In this document: in pieces, positions 14,446 to 22,305 of the stretch
Layout: the number at the start of each line of letters is the position of its first letter
How positions within the stretch are numbered: position 1 is the first letter of the stretch
DNA from: Verrucomicrobiales bacterium
GTDB lineage: Bacteria; Verrucomicrobiota; Verrucomicrobiia; Verrucomicrobiales; DEV007
DNA length: 25,436 bases
Assembly: GCA_002696885.1 (NCBI GenBank)
Contig: NZSO01000046.1
Span: 1-25,436 of the forward strand
Direction of reading: 5' to 3'
The notes under the pieces: generated by a model
Seen by the model: only the letters and a program-made list of their open reading frames with translations
The model's database searches: none
What the model was told of the DNA's origin: nothing
Position numbers and translations under genes: made by a program

Positions 14446-15243
14446 ATGAAGTTAGGAATCGTTGGATGCGGTAAAATGGGATCCGCTCTTGTTAAAGGAG
14501 CGATCGAGAAAAATGCAATTGATGGCCAAAAAGTCATTGTGATTGATTTAATTCCCGAGTTAGCAGAAAAGCTTTCAGAAGATATCGGGGCCACGATTGC
14601 CAAATCTAATGATGAGTTAATCAATAATTCTGATGCCATCCTTTTGTGTGTTAAACCCCAAGACATGATTAGTCTCACCAATACATTTACCAAAGAGAGG
14701 AATTCCAAACTGTTCATCTCGATTGCTGCAGGAGTAAAAATTAGTAGTCTTGAAGAATCTCTTAAAAAAGAGGACAGAGTTATTCGGGTAATGCCGAATA
14801 CTCCAGCAATGATTGGTCATGGCGCTTCTGCTCAATCAAGAGGCAAAAATGCAACAGAATCAGATTCAAAATTTGTTAATAAAGTTCTCACTGCTGTGGG
14901 AGTTGCCATTGAAGTGCCTGAAAAACAACTTGATGCTGTCACTGGACTAAGTGGGAGTGGACCGGCCTATATTTATACAGTTATAGAAGCCTTAGCTGAT
15001 GGCGGCGTTTTGGTAGGACTACCGAAAGATAAATCTCTCATGCTAGCCGCAAAAACTGTAATTGGTGCCGCGGAAATGGTTCTTAACTCAGGTGAACATC
15101 CCGCAAAATTACGTGATCAGGTTGCCAGCCCGGGAGGAACCACTATTGCGGGTTTAGCTGCACTCGAATCTGGAAAGTTAAGATCGACTCTGATTGAGGC
15201 GGTAAAAGTTGCCACAAAGCGATCAGAAGAACTTGGATCTTGA
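14446..15243 (+). CDS. proC: Pyrroline-5-carboxylate reductase
   Basis: ProC reduces 1-pyrroline-5-carboxylate to L-proline with NAD(P)H, the last step of proline synthesis, in the cytoplasm. With the start at 14446 it has 265 residues, the family norm. The Rossmann nucleotide site is GIVGCGKMG (4-12), VMPNTPAMIGHGASA marks the middle, and the C-terminal dimer domain has the family signature around TGLSGSGPAYIYTVIEALAD, then VASPGGTTIAGLAALE. An ATG two codons upstream (14440) would add Met-Ile, but the promoter's -10 ends right before it, so the second ATG is preferred. It is divergent from the PerR-like gene and convergent with the next gene, five bases away. Confidence 0.95.
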   Translation: MKLGIVGCGKMGSALVKGAIEKNAIDGQKVIVIDLIPELAEKLSEDIGATIAKSNDELINNSDAILLCVKPQDMISLTNTFTKERNSKLFISIAAGVKISSLEESLKKEDRVIRVMPNTPAMIGHGASAQSRGKNATESDSKFVNKVLTAVGVAIEVPEKQLDAVTGLSGSGPAYIYTVIEALADGGVLVGLPKDKSLMLAAKTVIGAAEMVLNSGEHPAKLRDQVASPGGTTIAGLAALESGKLRSTLIEAVKVATKRSEELGS

Positions 15244-15248
15244 ATTGT

Positions 15249-16163
15249 TTACCCCTCGGTAATTAGAGGGCTTGGAGAATTAGTATTCTCTAATTTAAAG
15301 CCATATAGATTTGCAGCATTTTTCCCCAAAAACAATTCTTTATCAAATTCATCGATAGAATCATCTTCTCTAATAAAATCGAGGCTCTGACGATAAGTAA
15401 AATCAACCATCGTTCTCGGCCAATCTGACCCCCACATAAGTTTACTGTAACCAACTTCACTAGCTGCTTTCTTTATAGTCTCAAGCGCTTGGGTAAATGG
15501 ATATCCTTCTGAACGATATAGCCAAATAATACCTCCACACTCCATGTAAACGTTCTCATGGTGACATAGATTGAGTTGCCCAGGCCAACCACCCCTGTTC
15601 GGCATTCCAAAATGTCCGATGGCAACTTTTAAATGAGGAAATTTTGAAAGAATTATTTCAAATTGAGGCACTTGAATTTCACCCTCAGAAAAATCAACAG
15701 CAAGAACATAACCCTCAGACTCCATTAATTCCCATAAAGGAAAAAAAACTTCGTCATTTAAATCAACTTTTCCTAAAAGGTGACCACCACACAGTTTTAG
15801 ACCTCGAAAACCGCGTTCAAATAAATTTCTACTCTCAGACACAACCTCATCTCGGTTAAAAAAGTTTGGTAATGCATGAAAGAAAAACCTGCCAGGATAA
15901 TTTCTTTGAACTGATAATAAATAGTCGTTCTGAGGCCCATCTAAATATTCCTGAACAACAACACCCGCTTGAACCCCCGAAGCATCAAACTCTCCAACTA
16001 CATACTCCGCCAAAGCCTGACATTCTTTAAAAACTGCAGGCATTCCAAGCATTTTTTCTTCTCCAATACTTATCATTCCAGATTTCAAAGGTCGTACAGG
16101 GAACTCACCGTTTACAAGCCCATGGACCTTGTTCCAAATGTGCATATGTGCATCAATAACCAT
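15249..16163 (-). CDS. Amidohydrolase-family TIM-barrel hydrolase (PF04909 type)
   Basis: A 304-residue cytoplasmic protein of the amidohydrolase-2 group, which includes metal-dependent lactonases, decarboxylases and other C-C or C-O cleaving enzymes. Visible metal and active-site motifs: DAHMHIW with His6 and His8 at the barrel start, FRGLKL (119-124), AIGHFG with His184, and MWGSDWPR with Asp247. The strand-4 position that usually offers a His appears to be Asp157 (YVLAVDFSEG). The substrate cannot be told. Similar genes are common in Planctomycetota and Verrucomicrobiota near sugar or aromatic catabolism, but nothing here fixes a pathway. It is divergent from the cytochrome-c gene (59-base gap) and ends five bases from proC. 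Confidence 0.85.
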   Translation of the reverse strand: MVIDAHMHIWNKVHGLVNGEFPVRPLKSGMISIGEEKMLGMPAVFKECQALAEYVVGEFDASGVQAGVVVQEYLDGPQNDYLLSVQRNYPGRFFFHALPNFFNRDEVVSESRNLFERGFRGLKLCGGHLLGKVDLNDEVFFPLWELMESEGYVLAVDFSEGEIQVPQFEIILSKFPHLKVAIGHFGMPNRGGWPGQLNLCHHENVYMECGGIIWLYRSEGYPFTQALETIKKAASEVGYSKLMWGSDWPRTMVDFTYRQSLDFIREDDSIDEFDKELFLGKNAANLYGFKLENTNSPSPLITEG

Positions 16164-16179
16164 AAATTAAATCAAATGC

Positions 16180-16207
16180 TGGAGACGTTTAATATTTTTG
16201 ATATAAC
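16180..16207 (+). promoter_or_regulatory. Candidate promoter of the cytochrome-c/DUF1549 gene pair
   Basis: TGGAGA (16180-16185, four of six consensus bases) and TATAAC (16202-16207, five of six) are 16 bases apart. Transcription would start near 16214, leaving a leader of only about nine bases before the ATG at 16223. Weak on its own -35, but the -10 is good and sits in the short divergent gap where a promoter must lie. Confidence 0.35.
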
Positions 16208-16222
16208 ATTAATAAATCAAAA

Positions 16223-18370
16223 ATGAAATCTCCAATCTTCATATGCCTAGCACTATTTTTATTATCCTCGTCGCTTTGCATGTCTGAAGTAGATTTTGAA
16301 AGAGAGGTACGACCAATTTTAATCAATCACTGCATCAACTGTCATGGTGGTATTAAAGCAAAAGCAGGATTAAATTTCACAAATAAAGCTACTGTTTTTA
16401 GCAGGCTCGACTCGGGTGAAATTCCAGTGATCGCCAATCATTCAGATAAAAGCGAATTGATTCACCGAATCGTTTCAACTGAAGAATCTGAACAAATGCC
16501 TCCAGACAAAAGTTTAAATCAAAAGGAGATAAATACCCTTAAAGCTTGGATTAGTGAAGGTGCTAAGTGGCCAAAGCATTGGTCATATTCAACACTTCAT
16601 GGAAAAACAGAAATGGGTGCAACGATCGATCAGATAATAGCATTTAAATTAAAAGAGATCGGACTAAATCAAAACAAAATTGCTAACAAGCGAACTCTTA
16701 TTAGAAGATTGTCATTGGACTTGATAGGGCTACCTCCAAGCAAAATCGAAATAAACAACTTTCTAAATAATAGATCAAAGCATGCATACAAAGAGTTGGT
16801 TCAACGATTAATGGAATCCAAACATTTCGGAGAACGTTGGGGAAGACACTGGTTAGACAGCGCGAGATACGCTGATTCTGATGGTTACGAAAAAGACAAC
16901 ACAAGACCTAATGCATGGATCTGGCGAAGCTGGGTGATTAAATCAATCAATAATGATATGCCATTCGACCAATTTACAGCTCAACAGATTTCTGGTGATC
17001 TTGAAAAAAATACAAAACCGAACCAAGTTTTAGCCACGGCTTTCCACAGACAAACGCTTTACAATCGGGAGGGCGGCGTTGACCCGGAAGAAGATAGAAC
17101 TAAAAGGACAATTGATAGAGCAAATACAACTGCTCTTGTTTGGCTTGGCCTGACTCTTGAATGCGCTCAATGTCATGATCACCCTTATGACCCCCTAACA
17201 CAAAAAGAATTTTATGAATTCTATTCTTTTTTTAATAACATGACCGAATCTGAAATGGATTACAAAAGTGAATTTTCAGAGAAAAAAACTAAAGTCAGGG
17301 TGATACGAGAGAAAAAAAGAGAAACTTTTATTTTTCGCAGAGGCGATTTTCTCCAACCTGTTAAAAACGTTAAAATATCACAGAAAGTTCCCAATTATCT
17401 AACACAAATCAATTCAAATAAACCTAGTGAATGGAATAGATCTGACCTTGGCAATTGGCTTGTTAACGCTCAAAACCCATTGTCGGCAAGAGTTTTTGTA
17501 AATGACGTTTGGACTAAACTATTTGGCACAAGTCTTGTTCAAATAAAATCAGATTTTGGCACTAGGTCAAAACCTCCAATACAGCTTCATCTTCTTGATC
17601 ATCTTGCAGAAAAGATCATCGACTTTAATTGGAGCAGAAAGAAAATCATTGAGTACATAGTTAATTCGAACACTTACAAACAATCTTCTGAACGTACAGA
17701 AGAAGCAGACAAAAAAGATCTACAAAATAATTATTATCACAGACAAAATCGTTTCAGAGTCGAAGGCGAAATTATAAGGGATATATTCTTGTCTTCATCA
17801 GGACTAATAAAGCATAAAATAGGCGGACCCAGCGTATTCCCACCCGTACCTGATGGGGTAGCCGAACAGAGTTTTGCTGGTAACTTCAAATGGAAAACTA
17901 GTAAGGGAGATGACAGATACAGACGTGGAATGTATACATTTTTTAAACGCACTGCACCAGACCCCAATCTGATTACTTTTGATTGTCCTGACGCAAATGT
18001 CTCAATTACAAGGCGTAATATTTCAAACAATCCCATAATTGCATTAGCAACTTTGGGTAATGAAGTTTTTCATGAAGCAGCCCAAGCATTAGCAAAAAGA
18101 ATTGTTGAAACTCAGCTAAATTCTGTGGATGAAAAACGAATAGTCGAAGCCTTCATTTTATGTACCTCGAGAATGCCCGAACCTTATGAAATCGATGAAG
18201 TGATGGCTCTTCTGAAAAAAAGCAGAGATTACTATTCAGAAAATGTAGAAGAAGCAAAAAAAATGATCGGAATACATTCTATTGATAATTTCAAACCTTC
18301 CGATCTAGCACCTTGGGTCAGTGTATCAAGAATCATACTGAACCTTGATGAGACCATTACTAGAGAATAA
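16223..18370 (+). CDS. Planctomycete-type cytochrome c with DUF1549 and DUF1553 domains
   Basis: A 715-residue exported protein. A Sec signal peptide (MKSPIFICLALFLLSSSLCM) is followed by a PSCyt1 cytochrome c domain (about 22-115) with heme motif CINCH (37-41) and a candidate axial Met92 in QMPP. DUF1549 spans about 135-345 and ends with the family hallmark CAQCHDHPYDPLTQKEFYEFY, whose CxxCH (314-318) could hold a second heme. DUF1553 covers about 405-690 with SARVFVNDVWTKLFG and HRQNRFRVEGEIIRD. It lacks the LamG or extra domains of larger relatives. These proteins occur in many copies in Planctomycetota and Verrucomicrobiota; their reaction is not established, and periplasmic electron transfer linked to polysaccharide use is a common proposal. 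It overlaps the following DUF1501 gene. Confidence 0.93.
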   Translation: MKSPIFICLALFLLSSSLCMSEVDFEREVRPILINHCINCHGGIKAKAGLNFTNKATVFSRLDSGEIPVIANHSDKSELIHRIVSTEESEQMPPDKSLNQKEINTLKAWISEGAKWPKHWSYSTLHGKTEMGATIDQIIAFKLKEIGLNQNKIANKRTLIRRLSLDLIGLPPSKIEINNFLNNRSKHAYKELVQRLMESKHFGERWGRHWLDSARYADSDGYEKDNTRPNAWIWRSWVIKSINNDMPFDQFTAQQISGDLEKNTKPNQVLATAFHRQTLYNREGGVDPEEDRTKRTIDRANTTALVWLGLTLECAQCHDHPYDPLTQKEFYEFYSFFNNMTESEMDYKSEFSEKKTKVRVIREKKRETFIFRRGDFLQPVKNVKISQKVPNYLTQINSNKPSEWNRSDLGNWLVNAQNPLSARVFVNDVWTKLFGTSLVQIKSDFGTRSKPPIQLHLLDHLAEKIIDFNWSRKKIIEYIVNSNTYKQSSERTEEADKKDLQNNYYHRQNRFRVEGEIIRDIFLSSSGLIKHKIGGPSVFPPVPDGVAEQSFAGNFKWKTSKGDDRYRRGMYTFFKRTAPDPNLITFDCPDANVSITRRNISNNPIIALATLGNEVFHEAAQALAKRIVETQLNSVDEKRIVEAFILCTSRMPEPYEIDEVMALLKKSRDYYSENVEEAKKMIGIHSIDNFKPSDLAPWVSVSRIILNLDETITRE

Positions 18371-19832
18371 ACAATTAAATCTTATGCAAGAAAACTTAAG
18401 AAGAGATTTTTTAACCAGTTCTGCCTCAGGAATTGGAGGAATCGCACTTAGTCATTTACTCAGTCAGGAAATTTTTGCTGAGACAAATCCCAATAAAAGC
18501 CCTCATTTTTCACCAAAAGCAAAGAATTGTATTTTCATATTTATGGCTGGTGCGCCATCACAACTAGATCTCTTTGATTACAAACCCAAACTGAATGAGC
18601 TTGATGGAAAAAAAATGAACTCTGAATTACTAAAAGGTAAGCGATTCGCTTTCCTACAAAAGGATTCAGCTGTTCTAATGGGCTCTCCAAGAAAATTTTC
18701 ACAACACGGACAATCCGGAATGTGGTTTTCAGATTTAGTTCCAAATTTAGCAAAGTGTTCTGATGATTTATGCATGATTCGCTCAATGCATACGGATCAA
18801 TTCAATCACCACCCAGGCCAATTACAAATGCAATGCGGTGAGGCTAAATTTGGAATTCCATCAACCGGTTCGTGGATTAATTATGGTTTAGGTTCAGAAA
18901 ATCAAAATCTTCCAGGCTATATTGTACTAACAGCAGGGAGAGGTTCCAGTGGCGGCGCCACTCTATGGCAAAATGGATTCTTACCCTCAAACTATGCAGG
19001 AGTTCAATTCAGAAATGGCAATTCTCCCCTATTAAATTTAACAAACCCAAGGGGACTCCCGGTCGAACTTCAAAGATCTGGATTGGAAACTTTGAGAAAC
19101 TTGAATCAAAAACATTTTTCGAGAACTCAAGACCCTGAAATAATAAGCAGAATCGAAAATTATGAACTGGCTTTTAGGATGCAGTCTGCTGCCCCTGAGT
19201 TAGTTGATCTTTCAAATGAAAATTCAAAAACATTAGATAATTACGGAGTAAATAGAAATTTACCCAAAGAGGGAGGAGGAAGAGGGAAAGGAAATGGAAA
19301 TACCTATGCAGACTTTTCGAGGAACTGCTTACTGGCAAGAAGAATGGTAGAACGAGGTGTCCGATTTGTTAATATTATTCACGCCTCTTGGGACCACCAT
19401 TCTAACCTTGATCCTGAAATCAGTTTCAATGCAAGAATGTCTGATCAGCCGATCTCAGCATTAATTAATGACTTAAAAGAAAGAGGTTTATTGGATGAGA
19501 CGCTTGTTGTGTGGGCAGGAGAATTTGGTAGAACCCCACTAGGAGAAAATCGTCCTGGGAGAAAAGCTAATACAGGTCGAGATCATCATCCGAATGCGTT
19601 TACAATACTAATGGCAGGTGGAGGTGTTCGCGGAGGATTAACCTATGGGAGCACTGACGAAATTGGTTGGAATCCAGAGGAAAATCCAGTACATGTTAAT
19701 GACTTCCAAGCCACTCTACTTCATCTTTTTGGCCTTGATCATGAAAAACTAACTTATAATCATGCTGGAACCGAAAAAAGACTGACGAGCATAACTCGAA
19801 AGTCTCGAGTCATTACCGATATTCTGGCCTAA
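18348..19832 (+). CDS. DUF1501 protein with Tat signal
   Basis: A DUF1501 protein of 494 residues from ATG 18348, which overlaps the previous gene by 23 bases. The N-terminus MRPLLENKQLN followed by LRRDFLTSSASGIGGIAL is the usual DUF1501 layout: a short lead, a twin-arginine RRxFL motif (Arg18-Arg19), then a hydrophobic stretch. ATG 18384 is a shorter alternative (482 residues) that keeps the Tat motif. Family motifs include FIFMAGAPSQLDLFDYKP, MHTDQFNHHPGQLQMQCG, HASWDHHSN, VWAGEFGRTPLGE and GRDHHPN, which recall the metal sites of the alkaline phosphatase/sulfatase superfamily. Function is unproven. It is co-transcribed with the cytochrome-c gene; here one partner uses Sec and the other Tat, so they likely meet in the periplasm. 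Confidence 0.92.
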   Translation: MRPLLENKQLNLMQENLRRDFLTSSASGIGGIALSHLLSQEIFAETNPNKSPHFSPKAKNCIFIFMAGAPSQLDLFDYKPKLNELDGKKMNSELLKGKRFAFLQKDSAVLMGSPRKFSQHGQSGMWFSDLVPNLAKCSDDLCMIRSMHTDQFNHHPGQLQMQCGEAKFGIPSTGSWINYGLGSENQNLPGYIVLTAGRGSSGGATLWQNGFLPSNYAGVQFRNGNSPLLNLTNPRGLPVELQRSGLETLRNLNQKHFSRTQDPEIISRIENYELAFRMQSAAPELVDLSNENSKTLDNYGVNRNLPKEGGGRGKGNGNTYADFSRNCLLARRMVERGVRFVNIIHASWDHHSNLDPEISFNARMSDQPISALINDLKERGLLDETLVVWAGEFGRTPLGENRPGRKANTGRDHHPNAFTILMAGGGVRGGLTYGSTDEIGWNPEENPVHVNDFQATLLHLFGLDHEKLTYNHAGTEKRLTSITRKSRVITDILA

Positions 19833-19865
19833 TTAGATTATTTCAAAACTTAAGGCAGATTAATT

Positions 19866-21155
19866 TTATGATACAGCACTTGATAAAGCCTTATCAAGAT
19901 CTGCAATAATGTCATCAATGTGCTCAATCCCAACCGAAAGCCTAATCAATTCTGGTGTAATACCACCTGCAGCTTGTTGCTCTTCATTTAATTGAGAGTG
20001 AGTTGTTGTCGCAGGATGTATCGCTAGACTCTTGGCATCACCAACATTAGCAAGGTGAGAGAAAAGCTCACAACTCTCGATAAATTTTTGGCCAGCTTCT
20101 GCCCCTCCCTTGATTCCAAAAACAACCATTGAGCCACCTTTACCATTTAGGTATTTATTATTTTTTTCAAATTCAGGATCAGATTCAAGACCAGGAAAGC
20201 GAACCCATTCGACAGACTCGTGATCAGATAAATGCTGAGCAACTAGTTTTGCATTGCTACAATGACGTTCCATTCTCAATGGCAAAGTCTCTATTCCTTG
20301 TAAAAACATCCAAGCATTATCTGGAGCAATACAAGCACCAAGGTTTCTTAGAGGAACTGTCCTCATTCTAAGAATGTAAGCTAATGGAGCTAGCATATCC
20401 GGTAAATCATGCCCCCATCTGAGTCCATGATAAGATGTATCAGGCTGATCAAACAGAGGGTGCTGGCCTGCAGACCAGTCGAAACGTCCGCTATCAACAA
20501 CGATTCCACCTATACCTGTTCCATGACCACCAAACCATTTTGTAAGGGAATGAACAACAATGTCGGCTCCGTGAGCCAAAGGATTGGTAAGGTAAGGAGT
20601 TGAAAAAGTTGAGTCCACAATTAAAGGGACGCCACACTCTTTAGCATGGGCAGAAATTGCTTCTAAATCGGCCACCTCAAGAGCAGGATTAGAAACCGTT
20701 TCAGTGAAAAAAGCACGGGTTTTTTCATCAGCAGCAGCAGCAAAATTACTTGGGTCTTGTGAGTCTACGAATCTCACTTCAATACCTAGAGAAGGAAGAA
20801 TATCATTAAATTGAGTGTAGGACCCACCGTATAGATTTCTTGCTGAAACGATATTATCCCCAGCTGAAGCCAAATTAATGATCGAATAAAAAACGCCACT
20901 TGTTCCTGATGCTAAACCAAGACCTGCCATTTCATGAGCACCCTCAAGCAATGCCACTCTCTTCTCGAGTACATCTGTGGTTGGATTCATCAAGCGTGTG
21001 TAAATATTACCAAGCTCTTTAAGCGCAAATAAATTTGCTGCATGTTCTGTTGAGTCGAACACAAATGAAGAAGTTCTGTGAATTGAGACAGCGCGTGCCT
21101 TTGTTGATGGATCAGGTGTATGTCCTCCGTGTAAGCAAAGAGTATCGAGTTTCAT
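19866..21155 (-). CDS. metY: O-acetylhomoserine sulfhydrylase (PLP enzyme)
   Basis: A 429-residue member of the Cys/Met-metabolism PLP family. It likely makes homocysteine from O-acetylhomoserine and sulfide in the cytoplasm for methionine synthesis. Evidence: the N-terminus DTLCLHGGHTPDPSTKARAV, Tyr52 and Arg54 in YTRLMNP (phosphate and subunit contacts), Asp181 in VDSTFSTPYLTNP (pyridine nitrogen), and the Schiff-base Lys206 in SLTKWFGGHGTGIGG. The long form (about 425-430 residues) and the GGHGT after the lysine fit MetY better than cystathionine gamma-synthase or gamma-lyase (about 380-400 residues). No SAM riboswitch-like structure was seen in the 210 bases upstream. It converges on the DUF1501 gene with a 33-base gap and no clear terminator. 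Confidence 0.9.
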   Translation of the reverse strand: MKLDTLCLHGGHTPDPSTKARAVSIHRTSSFVFDSTEHAANLFALKELGNIYTRLMNPTTDVLEKRVALLEGAHEMAGLGLASGTSGVFYSIINLASAGDNIVSARNLYGGSYTQFNDILPSLGIEVRFVDSQDPSNFAAAADEKTRAFFTETVSNPALEVADLEAISAHAKECGVPLIVDSTFSTPYLTNPLAHGADIVVHSLTKWFGGHGTGIGGIVVDSGRFDWSAGQHPLFDQPDTSYHGLRWGHDLPDMLAPLAYILRMRTVPLRNLGACIAPDNAWMFLQGIETLPLRMERHCSNAKLVAQHLSDHESVEWVRFPGLESDPEFEKNNKYLNGKGGSMVVFGIKGGAEAGQKFIESCELFSHLANVGDAKSLAIHPATTTHSQLNEEQQAAGGITPELIRLSVGIEHIDDIIADLDKALSSAVS

Positions 21156-21365
21156 GGGCGCGAGAATTACTCCAAAAACTCATTTAAGACAAGCTTAACC
21201 GTAAATTTTGACAAAATAATTACAACATTTCCCAGTAATGGACTAAAATGATAAAAAATTCGTATTCTTAATCTTTTTAGAGGAAGTATTATTAGATAGT
21301 ATTTTAAAAGCCGGGATATCCTATCCAAATTCTAAGAAATCATTATAATAACTCAAAAATTAGAA
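21156..21365. other. Divergent intergenic region with a -10 for the LTxxQ protein
   Basis: This 210-base AT-rich gap separates metY (minus) from the exported LTxxQ protein (plus). TATAAT at 21344-21349 matches the -10 consensus fully and would start transcription near 21356, ten bases before the ATG; no good -35 stands 16-18 bases upstream. A GGAG lies about 14 bases before the metY start, rather far for a ribosome site. AGTATT occurs twice 13 bases apart (from 21287), of unknown meaning. Confidence 0.4.
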
Positions 21366-22304
21366 ATGAAATTATCTCAATTAGCAATCTTTATGGGTTT
21401 GTCATTTGCTCTAGGCATCGGAGTAATGGCGATTTTTCAATCAGATGATAAAAATCAAAAGACTGCCAGCACTGAACCTCCTCAAAAAAAGGTCTCTCAA
21501 AAAACCAATGATTTAACAAATAGCTCTAAAACTAATATAGCAAACGGCCTATCCAATTCACCTAAAACAACAAAGCCTAAAATTGTTGAAATCGAAAACA
21601 ATGATGAGGATGAAGAACCTGCTGGACCTGAGGAAGCCTTTGCAAAACTCCTTAATAGTCCCGAAGCAAGAAGCCTAATGAAAGGTTTCGCGGGAGCCAT
21701 GAGCAGGGGTGCAGATAGAATGATTGCTGCAGAAATGGAAAGCCAAAAAGAGAAACTTGATTTAACCGATGCTCAAGTTGATTCCATCAAAGAAAAAATG
21801 GTTACAATGATTCAAGAAGAAACCAAACGTTTTCAAAGTGACTTAGATGATGATAACCGGTCGTTTGCAGAAATCATGCAATCACAAGGAGATTTTTGGG
21901 AAAAGAATGAACCTAAAATAAATGCTCTTCTGAAGGAAGAACTCACTGATGAGCAATTCGCAAATTATGAAAGAAATGAACTCGTTGAAAAAACTGAAGG
22001 GATTCAGAGACGAGCTAATTGGGAACTTGAACGAATGAATTCATTAGATTTATCTGAAGAACAAGAGGATCAAATTTTTGGAATCCTTGTACAAAAGTCC
22101 TCACAGTTTGATGAGGCCATGGAAATTGAGGGCATTTCTGCAGAGCTTCCTGAGGCAGCAAGGTCTGATGAGGTATCAAAAGAAGACGCAATACGATCTA
22201 TTTTAAACCCTGATCAACTGGAGAAATATAATGAAAGAGTTGAAAAAGGAGGCTTTGGAAGAGGTCGAGGTCGAGGACCTTGGGGAAGAGGCTTTGGAAG
22301 ATAA
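21366..22304 (+). CDS. Exported/anchored protein with duplicated LTxxQ module and Gly-Arg tail
   Basis: A 312-residue protein that I cannot name. An N-terminal hydrophobic segment (about 4-24) is an uncleaved anchor or a signal. A Lys/Ser/Asn/Thr-rich linker (25-75) and an acidic patch (76-90) follow. The body is two helical units: LDLTDAQ (131-137) to LTDEQFANY (193-201), then LDLSEEQ (227-233) to LNPDQLEKY (280-288). Each unit begins and ends with an L[TSN]xxQ-like motif, reminiscent of the Spy/CpxP periplasmic chaperone and metal-resistance group. The end (295-312) is GFGRGRGRGPWGRGFGR, a positively charged Gly-Arg tail. It probably acts in the periplasm. It stands alone between metY and hppA and stops one base short of the convergent hppA stop. 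Confidence 0.85.
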   Translation: MKLSQLAIFMGLSFALGIGVMAIFQSDDKNQKTASTEPPQKKVSQKTNDLTNSSKTNIANGLSNSPKTTKPKIVEIENNDEDEEPAGPEEAFAKLLNSPEARSLMKGFAGAMSRGADRMIAAEMESQKEKLDLTDAQVDSIKEKMVTMIQEETKRFQSDLDDDNRSFAEIMQSQGDFWEKNEPKINALLKEELTDEQFANYERNELVEKTEGIQRRANWELERMNSLDLSEEQEDQIFGILVQKSSQFDEAMEIEGISAELPEAARSDEVSKEDAIRSILNPDQLEKYNERVEKGGFGRGRGRGPWGRGFGR

Positions 22305-22305
22305 T

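Noticed and set aside
21156..21365. Possible SAM riboswitch in front of metY
   Set aside because: The AT-rich leader shows no conserved GC helices, kink-turn or terminator stem of SAM-I, SAM-II or SAM-IV type.
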